Assembly: GCA_031269355.1 (NCBI GenBank) | Contig: JAISZG010000074.1 | Span: 102,711-166,710 of the forward strand | Source of the DNA: Oscillospiraceae bacterium | Lineage (GTDB): Bacteria > Bacillota > Clostridia > Christensenellales > Aristaeellaceae | Direction of reading: 5' to 3' | DNA: 64,000 nt | Shown: positions 8,794-16,430 of the stretch, piece by piece | How positions within the stretch are numbered: position 1 is the stretch's first letter | Layout: each line of letters opens with the position of its first letter | Translations under genes and position numbers: made by a program | The notes under the pieces: model-generated | What the model was told of the DNA's origin: nothing | Database searches by the model: none | The model's input: the letters and a program-made list of their open reading frames with translations, nothing else

Positions 8794-9498
8794 TTATACT
8801 ATGAGCTTATATCCTCCGCATAATGTATATTTAGAGTTTCTTCGCGTATACAAATTCATTCCGCCGCACAATTCCTGTACGTTCGCTCCATTTTTGCGCC
8901 CGAGCGCAATGTCGGATATGCTGTAGTCCGCTCCCGGCGGGCACGCAGTGCCCAGTATATCTCCGTCCGGAATTTGGCAGAACGGCATCTGCTTTATCTC
9001 TTTGCGCGGCCAGCATCCGCATACCGTCTCTTCATCGGTATCCGGGCAGGCGGGATCGCATCCGCGGCTGTACTCGCTGCAGCAGCAAGGCGAGTATCTG
9101 CCCAGCACAGTTCCGTCGGGAATATCTTTGAAACACTTCATCTCCTCGCCCTTAGGAGCGGCGGGCGGGGACGGGGTGGGCGCGTCGTCGTAATGGCAGC
9201 ACTCTTCAAACTTTGGCGGACACGGCCAATCGGGATTTTCCCACGGATAATGCGGCGTGTGCGGCTGCTGACCCCATATGCCGTACTGCCCCGGATACAC
9301 GCCGTTGAACGGGTATCCGCATCCCTGGAACGGGCGCGGCGCTATACCATAGCACAGGCGCGGATCGTTCTCGTAGCGCGTTCCTTTATATGGATCGGGC
9401 CATCGCTTGGGAAGCGGCGGATCGGCGTCGATATGGCATCTACACGACCAGGCGTTGGTAAATTCAGCGTTGTTTTCCGCGCCTCTGCATTCGGACAT
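8794..9498 (-). CDS. Cysteine- and proline-rich protein of unknown function, no signal peptide
   Basis: Protein of 234 residues that I do not recognise. It is rich in Cys, Pro, Tyr and Gly, with clusters such as CCHYDD and PCCCSEYSRGC. It has an internal duplication of the form IPDG-x-[VI]-LG-x(4-5)-C (near residues 126 and 182), each copy preceded by a short [KQ]-x-[FM] segment. There is no signal peptide or membrane span. AGGGGG precedes the ATG at 9498. Upstream lies a sigma-K-like promoter (9527-9553). Composition and context suggest a cross-linked spore or surface layer protein, but this is an inference. Confidence 0.65.
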   Translation of the reverse strand: MSECRGAENNAEFTNAWSCRCHIDADPPLPKRWPDPYKGTRYENDPRLCYGIAPRPFQGCGYPFNGVYPGQYGIWGQQPHTPHYPWENPDWPCPPKFEECCHYDDAPTPSPPAAPKGEEMKCFKDIPDGTVLGRYSPCCCSEYSRGCDPACPDTDEETVCGCWPRKEIKQMPFCQIPDGDILGTACPPGADYSISDIALGRKNGANVQELCGGMNLYTRRNSKYTLCGGYKLIV

Positions 9499-9526
9499 TT
9501 GCTGCGCCCCCTTTTATGTCGAGTTA

Positions 9527-9553
9527 TATATTATGAATAATTAATATTATTGT
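9527..9553 (-). promoter_or_regulatory. Sigma-K-like promoter upstream of the Cys-rich protein
   Basis: On the minus strand the sequence CATAATATA (9527-9535) fits the sigma-K/E -10 consensus CATANNNTA. An AC dinucleotide lies 16 bases upstream (9552-9553), as in sigma-K promoters. The region is AT-rich, so a chance match is possible. Confidence 0.4.
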
Positions 9554-9561
9554 AGGCTCGA

Positions 9562-11427
9562 TCAGCTTGCGCCGCGCTTCATCTCCCGGATAGATTCCGC
9601 TGCCGCTATCGCCGAGGATACGGAGCGCCCGTGCAAGCGATCCTCGCCCAATTGGGGATCGTCCGCCGTGACTGTCTCCTCCCGATACGCAGTCCCGCCC
9701 ATGAACGCGTTGTCGCCCAGCAGAAGCGCGCCGCGATCCGCCTGACCCGACAGGCGAGTTTCGCCCATCTCCCGTTCGGCTCCCAGCACGCGATGCACGC
9801 CGCGCACGCCTTGTATGTGCGGCGCCAGCGATATTGAATTATCAACGGCGTTTGGAAGATCGCCCGCCATACGAAACGCGTATCCCGCGATTCCGCCAAC
9901 ATGCTCGCCCGACGCGCTGCGCACGCTGCCCCAATTGATGCAGCGTTCAACCCGCGCGCCGCCCGCCAGGCATCCGGCAATGCCGCCAATATCCTTTGAG
10001 CCGCCTTCAATCTCGCCGTGGTTCTCGCATTCCTCAATACGGCTGAGCTCCTCTATTCGCCCATCTTCCGAAGCTGCGGCTTCATTTATAAAAGCTTTTT
10101 CCGAAGCTTTTTCCAATTCCAGCTCTTCTTCCGGCTGCGAATTTTCTTTCAAACGCGAGCCGCTGCTTCGAGCGCATCCAACTATACCGCCCACCGAATC
10201 GGATGAGCTGTGAACGAAGCCCTCGTTCTGGCATGATTGAACGTCGCCGTCCTCCAGCAAACCCACCAGGCCGCCCGCATTCGCTCCGTCGGAGCAGATG
10301 GTCATCTTATTCTGGCAGCTGTATAGATTGCCAAACCCGATCAGCGCGCCCGCTATGCCGCCCACGCATTCGCTCACGTCCGTTTGGCAAGGGGACGCGT
10401 CGTCCCTGGCCAGGCAAATCACGTCGTAGTTGGCGCAGTTTTCAATTGCGCCGTCGCCGCGAGCCGACGCGCATGAATTTTCCGGCGTGTCTTCGCCGCT
10501 CGGCGCCCGCTGGCCAAGCCCTACTATGCCGCCCACAAACGCGCCGCCGCATACTTTATTTTGATTGTAGCACTCCGTAAGGAAACAGGGCCGTTGCGCG
10601 AATCCGATTATACCGCCGAAGCGCTTATTGCCCGCCCGCGCGCGCAGGCCGGAGCCGCTGCAGGATATCTCTCCAAAGTTGCCGCACCAAAGCATTGTAA
10701 ACGGCGCGGAGCGCGTATCGCTTTCGGAAGCCACGCAGCCGACGATGCCGCCCGCGTCCGAGTACGCTTCGATAGCTCCGCGATTTGTGCAAAACTCTAT
10801 GAACGGCTCGCGCGGATCTTCCTCGTGCGCGCGCATGGCGGGGGTTTCCTGGCCGATAACCCCGCCTGCGACCCCGGGCGCTTCCTCTATATCCAAACCC
10901 ATCGCGGCTATTCTTCCGTGGTTCCAGCAATCGCGGTAGCGATTGCCCCGCCCTTCGCCCGCCACGCCGCCGACCATACCGGCGGTCGCGGTTACGTTCG
11001 CATAGTTGTGCAGACCCCACACGTCCGAATCTATCATCCTGCCGAAAAAGCCGCCCATATGCGATAAACCCGTTACACTGCCATACGCTTCGCACGCGTC
11101 CATATCCATTCGCACGCCCTGCCTGGCCAATCCTCCCACCGCCTCCAATCCGCTGGATGGATCGCCGCCGCGCGCGTCGATCGCAAGTTCCAGTCGAACG
11201 TGCTGAATCACGCCGTCGGTTATGGATTCAAAAAGCGGAGCGGACAGCGGACCTATCCAATATCCCTCGCCATATAATTCAATCCCTTGTACGCCGGGCA
11301 GCGAAACCCACGGCGAGGCGATCTGAATATCCTTGCGAATTGTGTATACGCCGTTGCCGGGGTAGTTTGGATCGCGTCCGATTTTCATCAGCTCTTCAGC
11401 GCAGGTTATATCGCGGCGAATGGGCAT
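9562..11427 (-). CDS. GLUG-motif repeat protein without signal peptide
   Basis: Protein of 621 residues starting at the ATG at 11427, which follows GAGGGG; the upstream frame to 11475 is not supported by a site. About a dozen GG[IVL][VAI]G modules (for example AGGIVG, VGGIAG, IGGIAG) spaced 25-60 residues apart match the GLUG repeat, expected to form a repetitive beta structure. Many modules carry paired cysteines (ENCANY, SCQNKM, RCINWG). A Glu/Lys/Ala-rich stretch interrupts the repeats near residue 430. GLUG proteins are normally secreted adhesins or peptidases, but this one has no leader, membrane anchor or protease domain. The next genes downstream and nearby have the same leaderless character. 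Confidence 0.75.
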   Translation of the reverse strand: MPIRRDITCAEELMKIGRDPNYPGNGVYTIRKDIQIASPWVSLPGVQGIELYGEGYWIGPLSAPLFESITDGVIQHVRLELAIDARGGDPSSGLEAVGGLARQGVRMDMDACEAYGSVTGLSHMGGFFGRMIDSDVWGLHNYANVTATAGMVGGVAGEGRGNRYRDCWNHGRIAAMGLDIEEAPGVAGGVIGQETPAMRAHEEDPREPFIEFCTNRGAIEAYSDAGGIVGCVASESDTRSAPFTMLWCGNFGEISCSGSGLRARAGNKRFGGIIGFAQRPCFLTECYNQNKVCGGAFVGGIVGLGQRAPSGEDTPENSCASARGDGAIENCANYDVICLARDDASPCQTDVSECVGGIAGALIGFGNLYSCQNKMTICSDGANAGGLVGLLEDGDVQSCQNEGFVHSSSDSVGGIVGCARSSGSRLKENSQPEEELELEKASEKAFINEAAASEDGRIEELSRIEECENHGEIEGGSKDIGGIAGCLAGGARVERCINWGSVRSASGEHVGGIAGYAFRMAGDLPNAVDNSISLAPHIQGVRGVHRVLGAEREMGETRLSGQADRGALLLGDNAFMGGTAYREETVTADDPQLGEDRLHGRSVSSAIAAAESIREMKRGAS

Positions 11428-11907
11428 GGCGACCCCTCGTTTCTGCTGCAGTTTTTTGCATGCCATATATTTCATTTTTAAAGTATGCCAACGAATGAAA
11501 TGGGGAACTTGGGCACCATTTCTTTAGCGCGGCGGTCGGCAAAATATGATGTTTCATAAATAATTGCGCGGCTAAACAGATAGATTTAAGCATGAGATGA
11601 GTTTCCGCCGTGCCGGCATATATGTGCTGGAATGTGGATAAATTATGTGATATGCACATTTTACGCACAGGTTGTCCACATTATAAATGTAGATATTTAC
11701 ATGTATACTACTAATGTATTGATTAATATTATGCTGTAGTGGTTGTTAGGTGGCTGCGCCTTGCGTTTTCATTATGTCACCGTCAATCTTAAGGAAACGG
11801 TCTCCACGCAATCCAAGCTATATTTTTTTATCAGCTAACGGTAAAGCGACTTCCAAATACTCACAATACTTGGTAAAATATGGAAAATGGATGAGGAGGT
11901 GATTTGC
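11428..11907. other. Divergent intergenic region with two DnaA-box-like sites
   Basis: No gene is supported here. On the minus strand a CATACTTTA element (11479-11487) fits a sigma-E/K -10 for the GLUG gene. Two DnaA-box-like 9-mers face each other: TGTGGATAA at 11633-11641 (perfect, reverse orientation) and TTGTCCACA at 11672-11680 (one mismatch). They are followed by an AT-rich stretch to about 11735. The aquaporin promoter must lie in the right part, but I could not choose one. Confidence 0.4.
11479..11487 (-). promoter_or_regulatory. Sigma-E/K-like -10 element upstream of the GLUG gene
   Basis: CATACTTTA on the minus strand is an exact match to CATANNNTA. It would place transcription start about 40 bases before the ATG at 11427. 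I did not find a clear AC or ATA -35 element at standard spacing. Confidence 0.35.
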
Positions 11908-12588
11908 ATGAACAAAGGTAAGCTCCATGTATATGCGGCGGAAGCGATAGGCACGTTTATACTCACGTTCATGGGATGCGGCGCGGCGGTCGTGCTGGGT
12001 ACGAACGCGGCGGGTGGGCACCTTGCGGTCGCGCTCGCGTTTGGATTATCTATCGTAGCGACCGCGTATGTTATCGGGAACATATCCGGCTGCCATATCA
12101 ACCCGGCGGTATCGTTCGCAATGTGGCTTCACAAGAAGCTCAGCTCCGAGGATTTAATAGGGTATGTCGTCGCGCAAGTCGTAGGCGCGATCATAGCGGG
12201 CGCGCTGCTGCGCACGCTGGCGAATGTGCTCGGACAGGATCTGACGGGCGGACTCGGCTCGAACGGCATCGCGAACGTAGGCGTGGGCGGCGCTTTCTTC
12301 GTAGAGATTATACTGACGTTCATATTTTTGTTTACTATCCTGGGCGTTACTTCGTCTGATAAATTCGGCGGAGTGGCGGGAATCGTGATAGGATTGACAC
12401 TCGCGTTCGTTCACATAGTGGGCATTCCTCTTACGGGCACGTCCGTCAATCCCGCGCGCAGCCTGGGACCGGCGCTGTTCGCGGGCGGCAAGGCTCTCGC
12501 CGACGTATGGATATTCATTGCCGCGCCGCTGATAGGCGCCGCACTGGCGGTAATTGCGTACCGCGCCGTCACCCCTTCGAAAGAATAA
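11908..12588 (+). CDS. aqpZ: Aquaporin (MIP family), AqpZ-like water channel
   Basis: Membrane channel of 226 residues. Both pore motifs are intact: SGCHINPAVSF and GTSVNPARSLGPALF. The HIVGIPLTGT segment supplies the histidine expected in the selectivity filter of water-selective AqpZ proteins, and the arginine after the second NPA is present; glycerol facilitators differ at these places. Six membrane spans can be read. The start ATG at 11908 follows GGAGGTG; an upstream ATG at 11887 lacks a site. It is a monocistronic unit followed by a strong terminator. Confidence 0.93.
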   Translation: MNKGKLHVYAAEAIGTFILTFMGCGAAVVLGTNAAGGHLAVALAFGLSIVATAYVIGNISGCHINPAVSFAMWLHKKLSSEDLIGYVVAQVVGAIIAGALLRTLANVLGQDLTGGLGSNGIANVGVGGAFFVEIILTFIFLFTILGVTSSDKFGGVAGIVIGLTLAFVHIVGIPLTGTSVNPARSLGPALFAGGKALADVWIFIAAPLIGAALAVIAYRAVTPSKE

Positions 12589-12624
12589 TTATATCGACAT
12601 AGTTTATCGTTCGCCACTTTTGGG

Positions 12625-12666
12625 AAGCCCGTACTGCGTGATGCGAAATACGGGCTTTCTTTTTTG
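12625..12666 (+). terminator. Terminator after the aquaporin gene
   Basis: AAGCCCGTA pairs with TACGGGCTT across a loop of about 16 bases, followed by TCTTTTTT. Confidence 0.85.
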
Positions 12667-12815
12667 CGCCGTGAAGAATGCTTCAACAGGATCGTTCACG
12701 CGCTCCGTAGATTTTTCGGCGCGCTATTATTTGAGCATGATAGACTGGCGCGGCGCATAGCTTTGATTGGGGCATGTTCGAAATAACGCGCGCGGCGCAA
12801 GGAGGGTTCCCCGAT

Positions 12816-13085
12816 ATGACAGTTTCACTTTGGCGATTCGTCGCCGTGCTCGGAGCGGCGCTTGTTCTGCTGTGCATGCTCGGATTGCTTGCAAAAAAGC
12901 CTCAAGAGCGGGCGCGCCACATCGCGGTGAACGCCGCGACGGGACTTTTCGCGCTGCTATTAATCAATACGTTTCTTCCGGCATGGGGCATCAGCGTGCC
13001 CGTGAACCTTCTGAGCATAGGCGCGGCGGGGATTCTTGGCATTCCGGGCGTCGCGCTGGCCGCAGCGCTGTCGGTAATTCTATAA
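12816..13085 (+). CDS. bofA: BofA family protein (pro-sigma-K processing inhibitor family)
   Basis: Small membrane protein of 89 residues with two hydrophobic segments. The ending NLLSIGAAGILGIPGVAL and the preceding NAATGLFALLLINTF match the BofA family pattern (N-x-x-x-G plus GIPG). In Bacillus, BofA holds SpoIVFB inactive in the outer forespore membrane and so times sigma-K activation. The ATG at 12816 follows AAGGAGGG; the frame upstream to 12774 is not supported. Its presence is the main evidence in this window that the host can sporulate. Confidence 0.8.
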   Translation: MTVSLWRFVAVLGAALVLLCMLGLLAKKPQERARHIAVNAATGLFALLLINTFLPAWGISVPVNLLSIGAAGILGIPGVALAAALSVIL

Positions 13086-13137
13086 CGTAAGCGCTGCGGT
13101 TATATATAATATAAATCTATAATATGTTCGTTGTGCG

Positions 13138-13165
13138 AGGCCTGCGGAAACGCCGGGCCTTTTTG
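13138..13165 (+). terminator. Terminator after bofA
   Basis: Imperfect hairpin AGGCC...GGCCT with a GAAA-containing loop and a run of five T. Confidence 0.6.
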
Positions 13166-13355
13166 TTAAGCGACGCCATAATGCTGGATTACATACAATT
13201 CTTCCAACATAATTGGCGTTAATCCATGCCGTCGTTCGTTATATTAGGGCGGAGAGCGCCGCCCTAATGCCATATTGCCTCGCGGCAATTTTGAGGCATG
13301 TCCGCGTTTGCTTTGAATAAGCATAAAAAGTCGACTTAAAAAAGGAGGAAAACCA

Positions 13356-14054
13356 ATGAGAAAAATCCTTTGTGCCATCTTGTCGCTGACCTTGTGCGCG
13401 CTGCCTTTCTTCGCGACGTCCGAGGCCGTGCCGGATATCCAAATCGCCGCTCACATTGAAACCGAAACCAAGGGCGACTCGTTCATTCAATACGCACAGG
13501 CGAGCGGTCTTGCCGACGAGGTCGTTCAGGAATCGCTGAACGCGCTGCTGAAGTGGTTCTCAATAGGCGCGGAGCTTGACGACGATCCCGAATACGCATA
13601 CGAAACTGTCGAAGGCGTAACGCAGTTTGCAATAATAAACGACCGCTATATTAGCGTTCGTACAGATTATTTCTACAACGGTGCGAGCCTGGCGCATCCG
13701 TGGTCGCGATTGGCGACACTTGTATTCGATCTGGAAACCGGCGAACCTGCCGGCGCGGTAAACGATTTTATATTGGTGGACGAAGATTTGCGCATCGCGA
13801 TAACGGACGGCACGTTCACCGTAACCCATCCGGACGCGGAGTTCGACGGCATGATGGAAGTGTTCGCCGGTGATTTTGTAGATCAGTTCGATCCCGAATT
13901 GTTCAACACTTCGTTCTACCTAACCGATACGTCGTTTGGGCTTCTGCTGGGAGATCGCATACACGCGGAAGGCGATTATTGGACTATCGAGGCCACATAT
14001 GAGAGCGTGTGGAATCTGCTGACGCCCAAGCTTACCGAAACGCTGCAGCGGTAA
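13356..14054 (+). CDS. Secreted protein with DUF3298-like domain
   Basis: Protein of 232 residues with a clear signal peptide (RKILCAILSLTLCALPFFA, likely cut after the SEA segment). AGGAGG precedes the ATG. The middle part (FAIINDRYISVRTDYFYNGASLAHP, then LVFDLETGEPAG) follows the pattern of DUF3298/RsiV-type extracellular domains: two strands, a [GN]GA-x-x-HP turn and a strand with a DxxTG. In RsiV this domain senses lysozyme; here there is no anti-sigma part, so the role is unknown. Monocistronic, ending at a bidirectional terminator. Confidence 0.6.
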   Translation: MRKILCAILSLTLCALPFFATSEAVPDIQIAAHIETETKGDSFIQYAQASGLADEVVQESLNALLKWFSIGAELDDDPEYAYETVEGVTQFAIINDRYISVRTDYFYNGASLAHPWSRLATLVFDLETGEPAGAVNDFILVDEDLRIAITDGTFTVTHPDAEFDGMMEVFAGDFVDQFDPELFNTSFYLTDTSFGLLLGDRIHAEGDYWTIEATYESVWNLLTPKLTETLQR

Positions 14055-14087
14055 AACTATTATATAAATATATAGATAATGCGAAAA

Positions 14088-14121
14088 AGCGAACGCGCCG
14101 TTAACCGACGCGTTCGCTTTA
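14088..14121. terminator. Bidirectional terminator
   Basis: AGCGAACGCG pairs with CGCGTTCGCT over an 11-base loop. T-rich tails follow on both strands, serving the plus-strand secreted protein and the minus-strand collagen-like gene. Confidence 0.85.
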
Positions 14122-14130
14122 TCATAATTA

Positions 14131-15588
14131 TTATATGTCTATCTTTCGTATAAACAATGACGCAGATCGCCCTCTCGCTAGATATATCGCGCATCCCGCG
14201 TCGTGCTCCAGACGAAGCAAGTCGCCTTCGTTCAGCATTTCAAGCAAATGCCCGGCGAACACGACCGGAACGGGCGTGCTATCCCACGCGAGCAAACCGA
14301 CGGTTTGCCTCAGCGCGCAGTCCTGCGCAATCGGCTGCGCGTTTCGCGACACATAAACCGATATGTCGGCAATCTGCTCCGCGCGTTCGACGACCGCCTG
14401 ATACGTAATCTCATATAATCCATCTTTTTCCACGCGCAGCATATGTTCTGCCTTCATATCTACGCCGACTCCAGTTCCGTCCGAAGGCAGCGGTATCAGC
14501 CAGCCGACGACGGGCTGCGGATCGCCCATTATATCTGAATAAAGGTACTTCATTCCAAATATCGACTCAATCGCGCCCGCAGGCCCGCGATCGCCTTTCG
14601 CCCCGCGAGGGCCGGTAGGGCCTGCTATGCCTGGCTCGCCATCCAAACCGCGCGGTCCTGTCGGCCCTGTCGCGCCCGGTTCGCCCTTCGGCCCCGTCGC
14701 GCCTCTCGCACCTGGTTCGCCCTGCGGCCCGGTCTCACCGTTCGCGCCTCTCAAGCCGACCATGCCGGGCAGCCCCGTTGGGCCGATAGGCCCTGTAGGA
14801 CCGGGCAGTCCGTCATTGCCGACGGGGCCGCGAATTCCGCGCGGACCCGTTGGTCCGGCAGGCCCGGCAGGGCCGATCAATCCGTTTAAACCGGCAGGGC
14901 CGGTAGGGCCTATCATTCCGGGTTCGCCCTTGGGGCCGGTTGGGCCGACAGATCCCATAAAGCCGCGCAGCCCTGCGGGGCCGGTAGGTCCGATAGGCCC
15001 TATCGCGCCGGTTGGGCCGGTGGGTCCCATGCGTCCCATCAATCCGTTTATTCCCGCGACGCCTGTCGGGCCTGCCGGGCCTGTAGGACCCGTCGGGCCT
15101 ATTGGACCCGCCATCCCATGGCTGCCCATAGCGCCAGGAAGGCCGCGAGGACCCATGACGCCCGCAGGTCCCGTCGGACCGATCGGGCCTGTAGGCCCGG
15201 CAGTCCCCGGGCGCCCGTCGCGCCCCTGCTCGCCGCGCAGCCCCTCAGGGCCTTGCGGACCCTGCATTCCGGCAGGTCCCGTCGGTCCCGTAGCGCCTTT
15301 AGCTCCGTCATATCCGCGCGGCCCCATAGGCCCGATCGCTCCGTCATATCCGCGCGCGCCAGTCGGTCCGGTCGGTCCCATCGGTCCGGCGGGACCGCGA
15401 GGGCCTGCCGGACCGCGCAAATCCAGCGAGCTTCGAATCGCTGCTGCGTTGTTGGAACGAACGGATGGCGCAGCTGATTTAGGCTGCGCCTCCGCGCGTG
15501 CCGATCGACTGCCCCTCGCGGCTGCCGGAACCGCGCATTCTTCGCTCGTTAAACGCTCTGCGGATGATTTCTGTCGGTTCGTTTGCAT
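14131..15588 (-). CDS. Collagen-like (Gly-X-Y) protein with BclA/C1q-like C-terminal domain
   Basis: Protein of 485 residues. Residues 1-58 are a leaderless N-terminus rich in Ser, Ala and Arg. About 93 Gly-X-Y triplets follow (residues 59-338), dominated by GPT and GPA with some charged triplets. A globular C-terminal domain of about 147 residues ends the protein. It has the jelly-roll pattern of exosporium BclA and C1q/TNF-like domains (for example LRVEKDGLYEITYQAVV and LLEMLNEGDLLRLEHD). GGGAGGG precedes the ATG. Such proteins form trimeric filaments on spores of Bacillota. Export without a signal peptide fits assembly from the mother cell. Confidence 0.88.
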   Translation of the reverse strand: MQTNRQKSSAERLTSEECAVPAAARGSRSARAEAQPKSAAPSVRSNNAAAIRSSLDLRGPAGPRGPAGPMGPTGPTGARGYDGAIGPMGPRGYDGAKGATGPTGPAGMQGPQGPEGLRGEQGRDGRPGTAGPTGPIGPTGPAGVMGPRGLPGAMGSHGMAGPIGPTGPTGPAGPTGVAGINGLMGRMGPTGPTGAIGPIGPTGPAGLRGFMGSVGPTGPKGEPGMIGPTGPAGLNGLIGPAGPAGPTGPRGIRGPVGNDGLPGPTGPIGPTGLPGMVGLRGANGETGPQGEPGARGATGPKGEPGATGPTGPRGLDGEPGIAGPTGPRGAKGDRGPAGAIESIFGMKYLYSDIMGDPQPVVGWLIPLPSDGTGVGVDMKAEHMLRVEKDGLYEITYQAVVERAEQIADISVYVSRNAQPIAQDCALRQTVGLLAWDSTPVPVVFAGHLLEMLNEGDLLRLEHDAGCAIYLARGRSASLFIRKIDI

Positions 15589-15633
15589 AACGCCCTCCCT
15601 TGACTGGCAGCGGGCTATACTAGGGTGAAAATT

Positions 15634-15656
15634 CCCGCGGAGTTTTTTTGAATCCG
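15634..15656 (-). repeat. Dispersed ATTCAA-N2-AAACTCCGC repeat, copy 1
   Basis: On the minus strand it reads CGGATTCAAAAAAACTCCGC, matching copies at 53685 (with ATG in place of three A) and 56370. This copy lacks the complete downstream GGAGTTTTT arm. Confidence 0.55.
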
Positions 15657-15672
15657 CTGCAGCTTTCCGCGC

Positions 15673-15706
15673 GCGTCGCTTCGCTTCTTTGGGGCGTCGC
15701 TTCGCT
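15673..15706 (+). repeat. Two direct copies of GCGTCGCTTCGCT
   Basis: Copies at 15673-15685 and 15694-15706 are 21 bases apart. The first, extended with the following CTTTGGG (one mismatch), also occurs inside the Ca2+-ATPase gene at 49660-49681 on the opposite strand. Confidence 0.55.
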
Positions 15707-15908
15707 TGCTGCGCTTATATTAATATTGTTTTTACGCGCGGATTGTCTCGTATATCGTACGCGCGACGCCCAACGTCAATCACAAAGATTCGCGTCCGTC
15801 CCGCAAAACGGACAATCCGTCGGCGCGCGGCGCTTGCGGTATATTCGACGGCGGGTTGCGTCGCCCGTTTCGCAGATTCGCCATTGCAATTATATATTGA
15901 TAAATAAA

Positions 15909-15936
15909 GCCGCCTCTTTATTATAAAGAGCGCGGC
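15909..15936 (-). terminator. Terminator of the phage-holin-4-like gene
   Basis: The stem is formed by GCCGC-CTCTTTA and TAAAGAG-CGCGGC with a 3-base loop. In the minus direction it is followed by TTTATTTAT. Confidence 0.6.
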
Positions 15937-15972
15937 GCTGTTCTTAATTATAAAATTATTATTATAACATTG

Positions 15973-16323
15973 TTACGCGCGGTTTAATTTGCCGACAAGC
16001 CCGAACGCGATGCGCGCGGCGTTTACAATAAGCGCGGCGAGCAGCGCCCAGTGAAACCCGTCGACCGTAAGCCCCGGTATCTTGCCGGCGCACGCCATGA
16101 ACAGCGCGGCGTCTACGATAGTGCCAACCAGCCCAAGCGTAGCCAAATTAAACGCCCCCACCAGTATGCGCGCGACCGGGCGGAACAGCAGATACGCGGC
16201 GGCCAGCAGCATTCCTGCGGCGGCGGCCTGCGTCCAATCCTCGCAATGTATCCCCGGCAGATAATACGAACACCCGATCACCGCAGCGACGGTGCCGAGC
16301 GATTTCCAAATTATTCTTCGCAT
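15973..16323 (-). CDS. Phage holin family 4 / YvlD-like small membrane protein
   Basis: Protein of 116 residues with four hydrophobic segments. The pattern LFRPVARILVGAFNLATLGLVGTIVDAALF followed by a G-F-HWALLAALIV segment fits the Phage_holin_4_2 (YvlD) family of chromosomal membrane proteins. I place the start at the ATG at 16323 because GGGAGGG lies six bases upstream; an ATG at 16359 has no site. A TATAAT element lies at 16368-16373. The function of this family is unknown despite the name. Confidence 0.75.
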   Translation of the reverse strand: MRRIIWKSLGTVAAVIGCSYYLPGIHCEDWTQAAAAGMLLAAAYLLFRPVARILVGAFNLATLGLVGTIVDAALFMACAGKIPGLTVDGFHWALLAALIVNAARIAFGLVGKLNRA

Positions 16324-16430
16324 GGGTACCCTCCCGGCGGCGCTCGTCCGTTTCTTCATTCGTACATATTATATCATTATCGCTCCGCTTCTACGCATGC
16401 GGCGCGATAATATTATTTATATATTATTGA

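Larger units (their letters stand above)
15589..15972. other. Intergenic region with repeats upstream of the collagen-like gene
   Basis: No gene is supported. It holds a dispersed hairpin-like repeat (15634-15656), two direct copies of GCGTCGCTTCGCT (15673-15685 and 15694-15706) and a terminator for the gene to the right (15909-15936). The 92-codon plus-strand frame at 15648 has no ribosome binding site and arginine-rich noise composition. Confidence 0.5.

Noticed and set aside
14590..15420. Highly repetitive block that could look like a CRISPR or satellite array
   Set aside because: The periodicity is 9 bases with codon structure and follows the Gly-X-Y repeat of the encoded protein; there are no conserved repeat-spacer units.
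14627..15628. Long plus-strand frame of 333 codons rich in Gly-Pro
   Set aside because: It is the antisense of the collagen-like gene: GGN-CCN repeats read on the other strand also give Gly and Pro. It has no ribosome binding site, while the minus frame has a site, a structured C-terminal domain and a terminator.
15648..15926. 92-codon plus-strand frame in the collagen gene upstream region
   Set aside because: No ribosome binding site, arginine-rich composition from GC-rich repeats, and it runs into the terminator of the neighbouring gene.
16375..16400. A full promoter for the small holin-4-like gene
   Set aside because: A TATAAT at 16368-16373 is good, but no -35 hexamer is found at 16-18 bases, so only the -10 was mentioned.
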